Source: JAVBRU01 sp031547595 (GTDB taxonomy: Bacteria > Bacillota > Clostridia > Christensenellales > Aristaeellaceae). Taken from it: 14,845 bases of DNA. Every line of letters begins with the position of its first letter. Position 1 is the first letter of the stretch. The stretch spans positions 1-14,845 of the forward strand of contig JAVBRU010000032.1 of the NCBI GenBank assembly GCA_031547595.1, in the 5' to 3' direction. Position numbers and translations under genes: made by a program. Below, piece after piece: positions 1 through 8,126 of the stretch. Below the pieces are notes generated by a model. That model saw only the letters and a list, made by a program, of their open reading frames with translations. It searched no databases and was not told the origin of the DNA.

Positions 1-2137
1 GAAAAACGGCTTTGCCATACACTACTCCATTGGCGACAACACGGTGGGGATTGACGACCTGCCCACGGCCATCGAAGGCAACAAGTATAAAGAATTGCTG
101 GTACCCAACTGGACCTCCAAGGAGACTAAAACCTTCAACGAGCAATACCGCAACGTGGAGCGTGCAGACGGCACGGCCTATTATGTGCGCCTGAGAGACC
201 CGGACAGTAGTACCTCCATGGGCCAGCTGCTGGTGAAGCAGCTGCATGATCTGATTTTCACCAAAGGCCAATACACTCTAGCTGATATGGAAGAGGATAA
301 CGCCGCGTACAATTATCAGCGCAGCTATTTGCCGGAGCTGAAGGTAACCATCTGCTTCTACCTGGATGGCGGCGACCTGGTGGTTTCTATCCCCGCAAGC
401 AGCATCACCACCACCCCCACCAATGATGTGACCATCATCGACGTGATGCCCTACTTTATGTCCGCCGATACGGGCAAGACGGGCTATATCGTTGTGCCGG
501 ACGGCTCCGGTGCGCTGATCAACTTCAACAACAGCAAGATTGTCGCAACCTCTTATAACGCCAAAATCTACGGCCAGGATATATTGATCAATGCGCTGAC
601 GTACACCACCCCGCGCGAGCGCATCAGCCTGCCCATCTACGGCATCAAGATCGATGACATCGCCGTGCTGGCCATCATCGAAAAGGGCGCGGAAATCACC
701 AGCCTGTACGCCGATGTATCTGGCCGCAGCGACGAGTACAACCGCATCGGCGCGCGCTTCACCCTTCGCGAAATCGAAAGCATTGCGCTGGCCGGCAATA
801 ACACCATCACCTCATCACGCTTTTCGCCCGATATTTATCAGGGTGATATCGTGACGCGCTATAAGCTGCTGCTGGGCGAGGATGCCACCTACACCGGTAT
901 GGCCAAGACTTATCAGCAATACCTGGTCGATCAGGGTGACCTTGTGAAGCAGCCAACAGAAGATCAGGCCCCCTTCTTTGTGGAAATGATCGGCGCTGTG
1001 ACAAAGACCAAGTTCTTCGTGGGCATTCCCTATATTTCCACCGTGCAGGCCACCACCTTCAGCGAGGCCTCCGCCATCTATCAGGCACTTCGCGCGGCAG
1101 GCATCCGGAATATCAAGCTGATGTATAACGGCATATTCTATGGCGGCATCAAGCATGCGTCGCTCACCAGCGTGGCGCTGGACGGCGGTATGGGCGGACA
1201 AAAGGCGCTGGCGGCGCTGCAGCAGCAGTTGGCTGCCAACGGCGACACGCTGTTCCCTGCCGTCTATATGGAAAGCGTGCATACCAGCCGCAACTTCAAC
1301 CGCCTCACCCAGGCCGCCCGCCGCCAGGATGGCGAGCCTGCGGAGATCATCAGCTTTGCGGAGCCGATTTTGAAGCAAGGCTACAACGAGACCCAGGGCT
1401 ACTATGTATCGCCTCATTACTTAAGCACCTATGTGCAGCGCGCGTTGAAGGCACTCAAGCCCTATAATTTCGATTCTTTGAACATCCTTGACCTTGGCAC
1501 GATACTGGTGGGCGATTATAAACGGCGGGATGACATCGCTCGCGTGCATGCTGCCCCGTATGCCGAGGCCGCCCTCGAAGCCCTGGCCAAGGAGCACAGC
1601 CTGATGCTCGATAAGCCCAACGCCTATGCACTAAGGTACGCTGCCTACGCCACCAACCTGCCAAGCGGCGACAACGGCTTCATGATCACGGACGCCGCCA
1701 TCCCCTTGACGCAGCTGGTGCTGGAAGGGTGCATCCCCTACAGCGGCACATCGTGGAACACGCAAAGCTATCTGGGCCTGGAAGCACAGTTTCTGTACGC
1801 GCTGGAGAGCAAGTCCAGCCCGCGCTTCACCTTCACCTATCAGCCGCCCACCATCTTCCACAATACCACCCATCTGGAGTACGAAAAATACTTCACTTCC
1901 CAGTATCATCAGTGGCTGGATATGGCTGCCGATCTGTACGCGCAGTACAACGCCTTTTATCAGCAGGTGAAGGATGCTTCCATCACCGCGCATGAGATTC
2001 TGTCCGGTTCCCTTCGCCGCATCACATACAGCAACGGCGTTGTGCTGTATGTCAACTACGGCACGCAGGCCGTCACCAAGGACGGCGTGACCGTGCCCGC
2101 CCAAGGCTATGTTGTGAAAGGGGGGACGGGCACATGA
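1..2137 (+). CDS. DUF5696 domain protein, 5'-truncated by window edge
   Basis: The frame is open from base 2, so the start lies upstream; about 711 residues are visible. Recognisable family features are a GIDDLP segment near the visible start, GYIVVPDGSGALINFNN (about residues 155-171), a long alpha/beta region compatible with a TIM barrel, a segment like LVLEGCIPYSGTSWN late in the protein, and a C-terminal beta-rich tail (VLYVNYGTQAVTKDGVTVPA). From memory these match DUF5696 proteins of Bacillota, which sit beside sugar ABC transporter genes. Their activity is not established. The barrel-like fold and the GH38 enzyme downstream make a glycan-active or glycan-binding role plausible, but this is inference. 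The stop overlaps the next start (ATGA), so it is co-translated with the permease. No signal peptide can be assessed because the N-terminus is missing. Confidence 0.8.
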   Translation, partial: KNGFAIHYSIGDNTVGIDDLPTAIEGNKYKELLVPNWTSKETKTFNEQYRNVERADGTAYYVRLRDPDSSTSMGQLLVKQLHDLIFTKGQYTLADMEEDNAAYNYQRSYLPELKVTICFYLDGGDLVVSIPASSITTTPTNDVTIIDVMPYFMSADTGKTGYIVVPDGSGALINFNNSKIVATSYNAKIYGQDILINALTYTTPRERISLPIYGIKIDDIAVLAIIEKGAEITSLYADVSGRSDEYNRIGARFTLREIESIALAGNNTITSSRFSPDIYQGDIVTRYKLLLGEDATYTGMAKTYQQYLVDQGDLVKQPTEDQAPFFVEMIGAVTKTKFFVGIPYISTVQATTFSEASAIYQALRAAGIRNIKLMYNGIFYGGIKHASLTSVALDGGMGGQKALAALQQQLAANGDTLFPAVYMESVHTSRNFNRLTQAARRQDGEPAEIISFAEPILKQGYNETQGYYVSPHYLSTYVQRALKALKPYNFDSLNILDLGTILVGDYKRRDDIARVHAAPYAEAALEALAKEHSLMLDKPNAYALRYAAYATNLPSGDNGFMITDAAIPLTQLVLEGCIPYSGTSWNTQSYLGLEAQFLYALESKSSPRFTFTYQPPTIFHNTTHLEYEKYFTSQYHQWLDMAADLYAQYNAFYQQVKDASITAHEILSGSLRRITYSNGVVLYVNYGTQAVTKDGVTVPAQGYVVKGGTGT

Positions 2138-3054
2138 CGGCCCTTCGCAAAGACAGGAAAAAGCCCGGCTCGTGGTACTATCGGATGCCCTTTCAGCGCA
2201 AAACGGCGCTGTGGGGCGTGATATTCCTGCTGCCGTGGCTGCTCGGATTTGTGTTTTTGTTCGTGACACCCCTGGTGCAAATGGTGCAGTACAGCTTCTA
2301 TGATGTGAAGCCCGAAGCGGGCTTCCTCAACTTCAACACCTGGCAGGGCCTGGCGCACTACAACAAAGCGCTGTTTATAGACGCCAACTATGTGCCCCGC
2401 GTCACAAGCACGGTGCTGGAAGTGCTGCTGTACACGCCGCTGATCATCATATTTTCGCTGCTGTGCGCCATCCTGCTCAACGGCCAGTTCCGGGGCCGCG
2501 CCATCGCCCGCGCGATATTCTTTATCCCCATTATCATGGCCACCGGCCTGATGATGGAGCGCGTTACCAATCTATCCGGCCAATTGATGGCAGACTCGCA
2601 GACAGAGCACGTCTACGGCGCAGAGATGATCGTAAGGCTGCTGTATAACATCGGCGTTGGCAAAGAGCTGATTGCCTACCTGCTGGACGCGGTGAACAAT
2701 ATTTTCGAGGTCGTATCGCTGTCCGGCATCCAGATATTGATCTTCCTGGCAGCGCTGCAGGGCATATCCCCCTCGCTGTATGAGGTGGCCAAGATTGAGG
2801 GTGCCACCGGCTATGAAACCTTCTGGAAAGTGACGGTGGTGATGGTGTCGCCGATGCTGCTCACCTGCACGGTGTACACCATGGCGGACCTGTTCCTGCG
2901 CTCGGACATCATTCAGCTGGTGTATGACACGGCGTTCAAGCAATCCAACTACAGCCTCAGTTCCGCCATGAGCGTGATCTATTTGCTGATCAACGTGCTG
3001 GTCATCGGTATCACGGCGCTGCTGGTGAGGAAGGTGGTGTTCTATTATGATTAA
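2134..3054 (+). CDS. ABC sugar transporter permease, CUT1 type (UgpA/LacF-like)
   Basis: This 306-residue inner-membrane permease has six apparent hydrophobic segments, the first at about residues 25-48 after a basic N-terminus. The cytoplasmic EAA loop that contacts the ATPase is visible at about 217-236 (EVAKIEGATGYETFWKV), with the conserved EGA..G core. Length and layout fit the first permease of CUT1 oligosaccharide importers. The start ATG at 2134 overlaps the DUF5696 stop and is preceded by a GGGGGA ribosome binding site at 2121-2126, spacing 7. It should pair with the next gene product to form the channel. No ATPase gene is present here; many clostridial CUT1 systems share one encoded elsewhere (MsmX-like), so this is expected. 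Substrate is inferred only from the mannosidase neighbour. Confidence 0.93.
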   Translation: MTALRKDRKKPGSWYYRMPFQRKTALWGVIFLLPWLLGFVFLFVTPLVQMVQYSFYDVKPEAGFLNFNTWQGLAHYNKALFIDANYVPRVTSTVLEVLLYTPLIIIFSLLCAILLNGQFRGRAIARAIFFIPIIMATGLMMERVTNLSGQLMADSQTEHVYGAEMIVRLLYNIGVGKELIAYLLDAVNNIFEVVSLSGIQILIFLAALQGISPSLYEVAKIEGATGYETFWKVTVVMVSPMLLTCTVYTMADLFLRSDIIQLVYDTAFKQSNYSLSSAMSVIYLLINVLVIGITALLVRKVVFYYD

Positions 3055-4057
3055 GGCGCAGCCCATCTACGACAAAAAGAAGAAAAAGCCCATGACCCGC
3101 GCCCGCGCCATCAACAAAGGCAAGGCGTTCCTGATCGGGCTGGCACGGTATCTGCTGATCATCTGCCTGTCCTACCTGATCCTCGCGCCCATCCTCAAAA
3201 ACATCACTGTGGCGCTGACCGACCCACGTGATCTCAACTTCCCCTCGTCCATGTGGGTGCCGGCACGCATTTCGATTGAAAACCTGCACGTCAGCTACAT
3301 CATGCTGGATTACAGCAGGGCACTGCTGTACACCATTTTCAATACCGCCGCCATCACCATCCTGCAAACCATCAGTGCCATGATGGCGGGCTACACCTTT
3401 GCAAGGCTCAAGTTCCCCGGGCGGGAGCTGCTCTTTGGCATTGTGGTGTTCACCATCATCGTGCCGCCGCAGATGTTCATGTTTCCGCAATACCTGTATT
3501 TTAAGGAGTTCAATCCCTTTGGGCTGATCAAACTATTGACGGGCAAGACCGGCCTGCTCAACACGCCGGTTGCGCTGTATATCCTCAATGCGCTGGGCAT
3601 GGGGCTCAAGAGCGGGCTGTATATCTACATCTTCCGCCAGACGTTCCGCGGCCTGCCCAAGGAGCTGGAAGAAGCTGCCTACATCGACGGCGCAGGCTTC
3701 ATCCACACCTTCACGCGCATTGTTCTCCCCGCCGCCGGGGCTGGTATTTTGACGGTGGTTGTGCTATCCTATGTGTGGAATTGGAACGATCCCTACTATG
3801 CCCAGCTGTTTGACAACAAGAACGTGCTGAACCTGATGCTGGCATTCAACCGCGCGGTAGGCTCGGTGGACGAATCACTGACGCGCATATCCTCCCGGGT
3901 GCCGGTGGAATACGCATTCATCACCAAAAGCCCGGTGTACGAAAACGCCATCGCAAAAACAGCCGCGCTGCTTGTCTTCCTGCCGTTGGTGTTCCTGTAT
4001 ATGCTGATCCAGCGCAAGTTCGTGCAGGGTGTGGAGCGCAGTGGTATCGTGGGTTAA
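3047..4057 (+). CDS. ABC sugar transporter permease, CUT1 type (UgpE/MalG-like)
   Basis: This 336-residue permease starts with a strongly basic stretch (DKKKKKPMTRAR) before the first membrane segment at about residues 27-50. The EAA loop is well preserved at about 209-228 (EAAYIDGAGFIHTFTRIVLP), which is close to the MalG/UgpE consensus. The C-terminus is a membrane helix followed by RKFVQGVERSGIVG, the usual KGF..G..KG-type tail of this family. Its start overlaps the previous gene by 8 bases, with GAGGAAGG (about 3026-3033) as ribosome binding site inside the upstream gene. Such overlap argues for translational coupling and 1:1 assembly with the first permease. It acts in the cytoplasmic membrane. 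Confidence 0.94.
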   Translation: MIKAQPIYDKKKKKPMTRARAINKGKAFLIGLARYLLIICLSYLILAPILKNITVALTDPRDLNFPSSMWVPARISIENLHVSYIMLDYSRALLYTIFNTAAITILQTISAMMAGYTFARLKFPGRELLFGIVVFTIIVPPQMFMFPQYLYFKEFNPFGLIKLLTGKTGLLNTPVALYILNALGMGLKSGLYIYIFRQTFRGLPKELEEAAYIDGAGFIHTFTRIVLPAAGAGILTVVVLSYVWNWNDPYYAQLFDNKNVLNLMLAFNRAVGSVDESLTRISSRVPVEYAFITKSPVYENAIAKTAALLVFLPLVFLYMLIQRKFVQGVERSGIVG

Positions 4058-4084
4058 TCCATTATACAATAAGGAGATACAGGT

Positions 4085-7000
4085 ATGTTGTTCTATGAGG
4101 AGCGCCTGGGACGCATCGTAGGGGAGCTGAAGGATTTAACGCTGGGCGAGTGCGCCCCCGTAACGGAATACCGCTATTTGCAGGATGGCCCCGGATACTT
4201 TGACGATGTTAAACACCTCGACACCTCCGCCTGGCAGCCCTTTGACAAAAGCTGCACCTGGGGCGGGCACAACGTGTATGCATGGTTTGATGTTACGGTG
4301 CAAATCCCAGAAACGATGGCCGGCAAATGCGTGCTGTTTGCCCTTCGCATCGATGAGGGCTGGGACGCCACCAACACCCAGTTCACCGTGTATGTGGACG
4401 GCGAAATCCGCCAAGGCTTTGATACCAATCACCGCGATGTGATGCTTACAGAAAGTGCCGTGCCCGGCGAAACCCACCGCATCACGCTGCGCGCTTTTTC
4501 CGGGCGCGACAAATATGAAATGCGCATGGCCGGGCGCTTGCAGGTGCTGAACCGCGAGGTTGAGAAGTATTATTACGACCTCAAAGTGCCGCTTGATGTG
4601 GCGAGGCTGCTCCCCCGCGACTCAGAGGACTATTTTGCGATCATTCAGTCCCTCACCGATTCCATCAACCTGCTCGACATGCGCCGCGTAGACAGTGATG
4701 CTTTTTGGGAGTCGCTCAAGGCCGCGCAGGAAAATCTGACCCGGGAATTTTATCAAAAGCGCTGCGGCGACAAACCACAGAAGCTGTACTGCGTGGGTCA
4801 TACGCACATCGATGTGGCCTGGTGGTGGACGGTGGCGGTATCGCGCGATAAATCCGTGCGTTCTTTCTCCACGGTGCTGGAGAATATGGATATGTACCCC
4901 GAGTTTGTCTTTATGTCCAGCCAGCCGCAGCTCTACAAATTTGTCAAAGAGGATGCACCGGAAGTGTACCAGCGCATTAAAGAGCGCATTGCAGACGGCC
5001 GCTGGGAGGCCGAGGGCGCGATGTTCCTGGAGGCAGACTGCAACCTCACCTCCGGCGAATCCTTGGTGCGCCAAATCCTGTACGGCAAGCGCTTTTTCCG
5101 CAGCGAGTTTGGCAAGGACAACAAGATTCTGTGGCTGCCGGACGTGTTTGGCTACTCCGCCGCGCTGCCTCAGATCCTCAAAAAGAGCGGCGTGGATTAT
5201 TTTATGACCACCAAGATCAGCTGGAACGAGATCAACAAAATGCCGTATGACACCTTCAACTGGGAGGGCATTGACGGCACGCGCATCCTCACGCACTTCT
5301 CGGTGGGCCGCGATTATCATATGGACGACGAGCGCCGCTCCAAGCCGTCCACCCCGCAAATCACCAACACCACCTACAACGCATACCTCAACGCCCGCAA
5401 CATCATGGGCGCGTGGCAGCGTTATCAGCAAAAGGATATCAACAGCGAAGCGCTGGTCACCTTTGGGTTTGGCGATGGCGGCGGCGGCCCCACCAAGGAT
5501 ATGATCGAAAATCAGCGCCGCCTGGCCCTTGGCATCCCCGGCTGCCCGCAAACGGTGATGAGCGATGGCTATTCCTTCTTCCAAACGCTGGACGAGCACA
5601 CGAAGGGCAACCGCTTCCTGCCTGCGTGGGTGGGCGAGCTGTACCTTGAATATCACCGCGGCACCTACACCGGCATGGCGCGCAACAAGCGCTATAACCG
5701 CAAGATGGAGTTTGCCCATCAGAATGCCGAATTGTACAACACCCTCAGCAGCAAACTGACAGGCTCCGCCTATCCCCTTGAGACCATTGACGCGGGTTGG
5801 GAGGTCATTTGCCGCAACCAGTTCCACGATATCCTGCCCGGCTCCTCCATCAAAGAGGTGTACGATGACTCCCTGGCAGAATACCAGGCCATCGAAAAAG
5901 AGAGCAGTCAGATGATCCTGTCCGCCCAGCAGCAGGTGGCCGCTCATGTGAACGCGCCTGCCGGATCGCTGGTGGTGTTCAATCCGGACAGCTTTGAAAA
6001 CAACGATCCCGTATTCTTTGACCTAAACGGCATCATCAGCCCCGTGGTGTTTGACGGCAAAAAAGCGTTGCCCACGCAGATAACTTTTGACGGGCGCGGT
6101 GTGTTCTGCCTGGGCGCAGTGCCACAAAAGGGCTACAAGACCTTCACCGTGCGGGAGGGCGCGGCCGTGTCGGCAACCATTGCCGCGAATCCCAACAGCG
6201 TTGAAACACCTTATTATTCTTTGCGTCTCAACAACAAAGCACAGTTCACCTCCATCCTCGACAAGCGTGCCGGGCGCGAGCTGCTAAAGAACGGCGAGCG
6301 CGGCAACGTGATCATGACCTACGAAGATAAGCCCCACAACTACGATGCGTGGGACGTGAACAACTATTACACTGAAAAATTCTGGGAAATGGACGATGTG
6401 CAAAGCTGCGCCGTCATCGAAAGCGGCGTTGTGCGCACCGTGTTGCGCGTGGTGCGTCAGTACCTTGGCTCCACCTTCACCCAGGACATCGTGCTGTACG
6501 AAAACAGCCCGCGCATTGATTTCATCAACGATGTGGACTGGCACGAGCAGCATATCTTTGTCAAGGCGCTCTTCCCCGTGGATATCCACACCGCCGAGGC
6601 GACCTACGAAATCCAGTACGGCCATGTGAAGCGCCCCACACACTACAACACCTCCTGGGATGTGGCGCGCTTTGAGGTGTGCCATCACAAGTGGCTGGAC
6701 GTGGCCGAGAACGGCTATGGCGTCAGCCTGCTGAACGACTGCAAGTATGGCGCGCATGTGCATGACGGCGTGATTGGCCTGTCGCTGCTCAAATGCGCCA
6801 CACTGCCCAACCCCGATGCCGATAAAGAACGCCACGCGTTCACCTACGCCCTCCTCCCCCACAGCGGCGATTGGCGCGAAGCTGGCACCCTGAAAAACGC
6901 GTACGCGCTCAACAACCCGCTCGCCGCAGTGTTCAAGGCAAACGCTGCCGGTGCGCTGCCTGCCGCTTTCTCTGCCGTCACATCGGATAGCGAGAATGTG

Positions 7001-7228
7001 GTGGTCGAGGTCGTCAAGCAGGCGGAGGACAGCGCGGCCATCATCCTGCGTGTGTACGAAGCCTATGGCCGCCGCACCCAGGCGACGCTGGCACTGGGCT
7101 TTGATGCCGTCAGCGCCGCCGAATGCGATATGATGGAAGAAAACGATGTGCCCGTGGCACTGAACGGCGCGTCCATCGCACTGGAGCTGCGCCCGTTCGA
7201 AATCAAGACGTTCAAAGTGCTGCTGTAA
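4085..7228 (+). CDS. GH38 family alpha-mannosidase
   Basis: This 1047-residue enzyme should cleave terminal alpha-mannose from imported oligosaccharides. An N-terminal beta-sandwich, galactose-binding-like domain spans about residues 40-150. The GH38 catalytic domain begins at GHTHIDVAWWW (238-248): H241 and D243 match the zinc ligands of the family. The nucleophile aspartate is D353 in LPDVFGYS (351-358), and H524 in EYHRGTYTG is the probable fourth zinc ligand. The helical middle domain and the GH38 C-terminal beta domains follow, and length is normal for bacterial members. No signal peptide is seen (start MLFYEERLGR), so it is probably cytoplasmic, acting after uptake. The start is supported by AAGGAG at 4071-4076. 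It lies 27 bases after the second permease, without a visible terminator or promoter between them. It appears intact. Linkage specificity cannot be read from sequence. Confidence 0.95.
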   Translation: MLFYEERLGRIVGELKDLTLGECAPVTEYRYLQDGPGYFDDVKHLDTSAWQPFDKSCTWGGHNVYAWFDVTVQIPETMAGKCVLFALRIDEGWDATNTQFTVYVDGEIRQGFDTNHRDVMLTESAVPGETHRITLRAFSGRDKYEMRMAGRLQVLNREVEKYYYDLKVPLDVARLLPRDSEDYFAIIQSLTDSINLLDMRRVDSDAFWESLKAAQENLTREFYQKRCGDKPQKLYCVGHTHIDVAWWWTVAVSRDKSVRSFSTVLENMDMYPEFVFMSSQPQLYKFVKEDAPEVYQRIKERIADGRWEAEGAMFLEADCNLTSGESLVRQILYGKRFFRSEFGKDNKILWLPDVFGYSAALPQILKKSGVDYFMTTKISWNEINKMPYDTFNWEGIDGTRILTHFSVGRDYHMDDERRSKPSTPQITNTTYNAYLNARNIMGAWQRYQQKDINSEALVTFGFGDGGGGPTKDMIENQRRLALGIPGCPQTVMSDGYSFFQTLDEHTKGNRFLPAWVGELYLEYHRGTYTGMARNKRYNRKMEFAHQNAELYNTLSSKLTGSAYPLETIDAGWEVICRNQFHDILPGSSIKEVYDDSLAEYQAIEKESSQMILSAQQQVAAHVNAPAGSLVVFNPDSFENNDPVFFDLNGIISPVVFDGKKALPTQITFDGRGVFCLGAVPQKGYKTFTVREGAAVSATIAANPNSVETPYYSLRLNNKAQFTSILDKRAGRELLKNGERGNVIMTYEDKPHNYDAWDVNNYYTEKFWEMDDVQSCAVIESGVVRTVLRVVRQYLGSTFTQDIVLYENSPRIDFINDVDWHEQHIFVKALFPVDIHTAEATYEIQYGHVKRPTHYNTSWDVARFEVCHHKWLDVAENGYGVSLLNDCKYGAHVHDGVIGLSLLKCATLPNPDADKERHAFTYALLPHSGDWREAGTLKNAYALNNPLAAVFKANAAGALPAAFSAVTSDSENVVVEVVKQAEDSAAIILRVYEAYGRRTQATLALGFDAVSAAECDMMEENDVPVALNGASIALELRPFEIKTFKVLL

Positions 7229-7247
7229 TTAAATTATTCACAACCTC

Positions 7248-7277
7248 TTGTTTTTATATAAGGTTTTGGGGTATATT
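7248..7277 (+). promoter_or_regulatory. Probable sigma-A promoter of the rubrerythrin gene
   Basis: TTGTTT (7248-7253) and TATATT (7272-7277) are separated by 18 bases in an AT-rich 87-base gap, about 39 bases before the start codon. An adjoining ATTATAG at 7281-7287 resembles half of a PerR box, but the other half matches poorly. Regulation by PerR is known for clostridial rubrerythrins; here it is only a suggestion. Confidence 0.55.
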
Positions 7278-7315
7278 ACAATTATAGAACCCATACATCA
7301 ACAGGAGGTAACGAT

Positions 7316-7849
7316 ATGAATTTACAGGGGAGCAAAACCGAGAAAAACCTGCGCACCGCGTTCTCTGGCGAGTCCGAGGCACGCAACAAGTATACCTACT
7401 TCGCGTCCAAGGCACGCAAGGACGGCTTTGAGCAAATTGCCGAGCTGTTTGAAGAAACCGCCACCAACGAAAAAGAGCACGCCAAGATCTGGTTTAAGCT
7501 GCTGGGCGGCATTGGCACCACTGCCGAAAACCTCATGGCCGCCGCCAATGGCGAAAACTATGAGTGGACGGACATGTATGCCACCTTCGCCAAGGAAGCC
7601 CGCGAGGAAGGCTTTGCGGATATCGCCGCGCTGTTTGAGGGCGTTGCCGCCATCGAGAAAGAGCACGAGGAGCGCTATCGCAAGCTGCTATCCAACATCG
7701 AAAACGCTGTGGTGTTCAGCAAAGAGGGCGATGCCATCTGGCAGTGCCGCAATTGCGGCCATGTGGTTATCGGCAAGGTCGCCCCCGGTATCTGCCCTGT
7801 GTGCAGCCATCCCCAAGCGTATTTCCAAGTGAAGGCGGAGAATTATTAA
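7316..7849 (+). CDS. Rubrerythrin
   Basis: This 177-residue cytoplasmic protein reduces hydrogen peroxide with electrons passed through a rubredoxin-like centre, a main oxidative-stress defence of anaerobes. The ferritin-like four-helix domain carries E19 and the two ExxH pairs E52/H55 and E114/H117, with E97 as a further di-iron ligand. The C-terminal rubredoxin-like domain has C144, C147, C160 and C163 in two CxxC knuckles. All key ligands are present and length is normal for the short clostridial form. AGGAGG at about 7302-7307 precedes the ATG. It has its own promoter and is probably monocistronic, because the folded element that starts 14 bases after its stop includes a terminator-like hairpin. 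Confidence 0.96.
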   Translation: MNLQGSKTEKNLRTAFSGESEARNKYTYFASKARKDGFEQIAELFEETATNEKEHAKIWFKLLGGIGTTAENLMAAANGENYEWTDMYATFAKEAREEGFADIAALFEGVAAIEKEHEERYRKLLSNIENAVVFSKEGDAIWQCRNCGHVVIGKVAPGICPVCSHPQAYFQVKAENY

Positions 7850-7862
7850 GGGATAGGGAACG

Positions 7863-8100
7863 CGGGGGCTACTCGCCCCCGAACCCCTCGGCAGGAGAAT
7901 CATTCTCCTACACCTCATTTTTGTATCCTTCGATGATGCTTGAAGGCGTGCGCGGGAACGAAAAAACGCTGTAGATGACCTTTGGAATGCAAGCATTCCA
8001 CGGCCACTACAGCGTTTTTTCTGTCATCCGTTACACGGCTGACCAGTGGCTTAACGCCACTGCCCGCACACCTGAAATGCAATAAATACCCGTAAAAATC
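7863..8100 (+). repeat. Structured intergenic element, copy 1
   Basis: No convincing protein gene lies here. Six hairpins can be drawn in order. H1 is CGGGGGC/GCCCCCG (7863-7881, loop TACTC). H2 is AGGAGAAT/ATTCTCCT (7893-7909). H3 is CCTTC/GAAGG (7927-7946). H4 is a perfect 15-bp stem GAAAAAACGCTGTAG/CTACAGCGTTTTTTC (7960-7974 with 8007-8021), with an inner palindrome GGAATGCAAGCATTCC (7984-7999). H5 is CCGT/ACGG (8028-8038). H6 is CAGTGGC/GCCACTG (8044-8062). An AT-rich tail contains CAATAAA and CGTAAAAA. The same order recurs in reverse orientation at 8127-8356. The head is 14 bases after the rubrerythrin stop, so as RNA it would be a 3' untranslated region or a processed product. Boundaries are set by where the two copies stop resembling each other. 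I do not recognise the family. Confidence 0.8.
7960..8021 (+). terminator. Long hairpin with T-run, possible rubrerythrin terminator
   Basis: A perfect 15-bp stem ends in TTTTTT (8015-8020), and its 5' arm begins with six A, so it could terminate transcription on either strand. The loop holds a second hairpin with a 16-base palindrome. The U-run is part of the stem, and the equivalent hairpin in copy 2 ends in CTTCTTC instead. Termination may therefore not be its main role. Confidence 0.45.
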
Positions 8101-8126
8101 AAACAATGCCCCTATCGGTTGCACGG

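Noticed and set aside
4622..5947. 441-residue open frame on the minus strand
   Set aside because: It lies antisense inside the GH38 catalytic domain, which has intact motifs; it has no ribosome binding site and its sequence is of low-complexity antisense type (many H, V, A, G).
7850..8100. Riboswitch in the centre region
   Set aside because: The folds lie at the 3' ends of both flanking genes rather than upstream of one, and no known riboswitch core was recognised.
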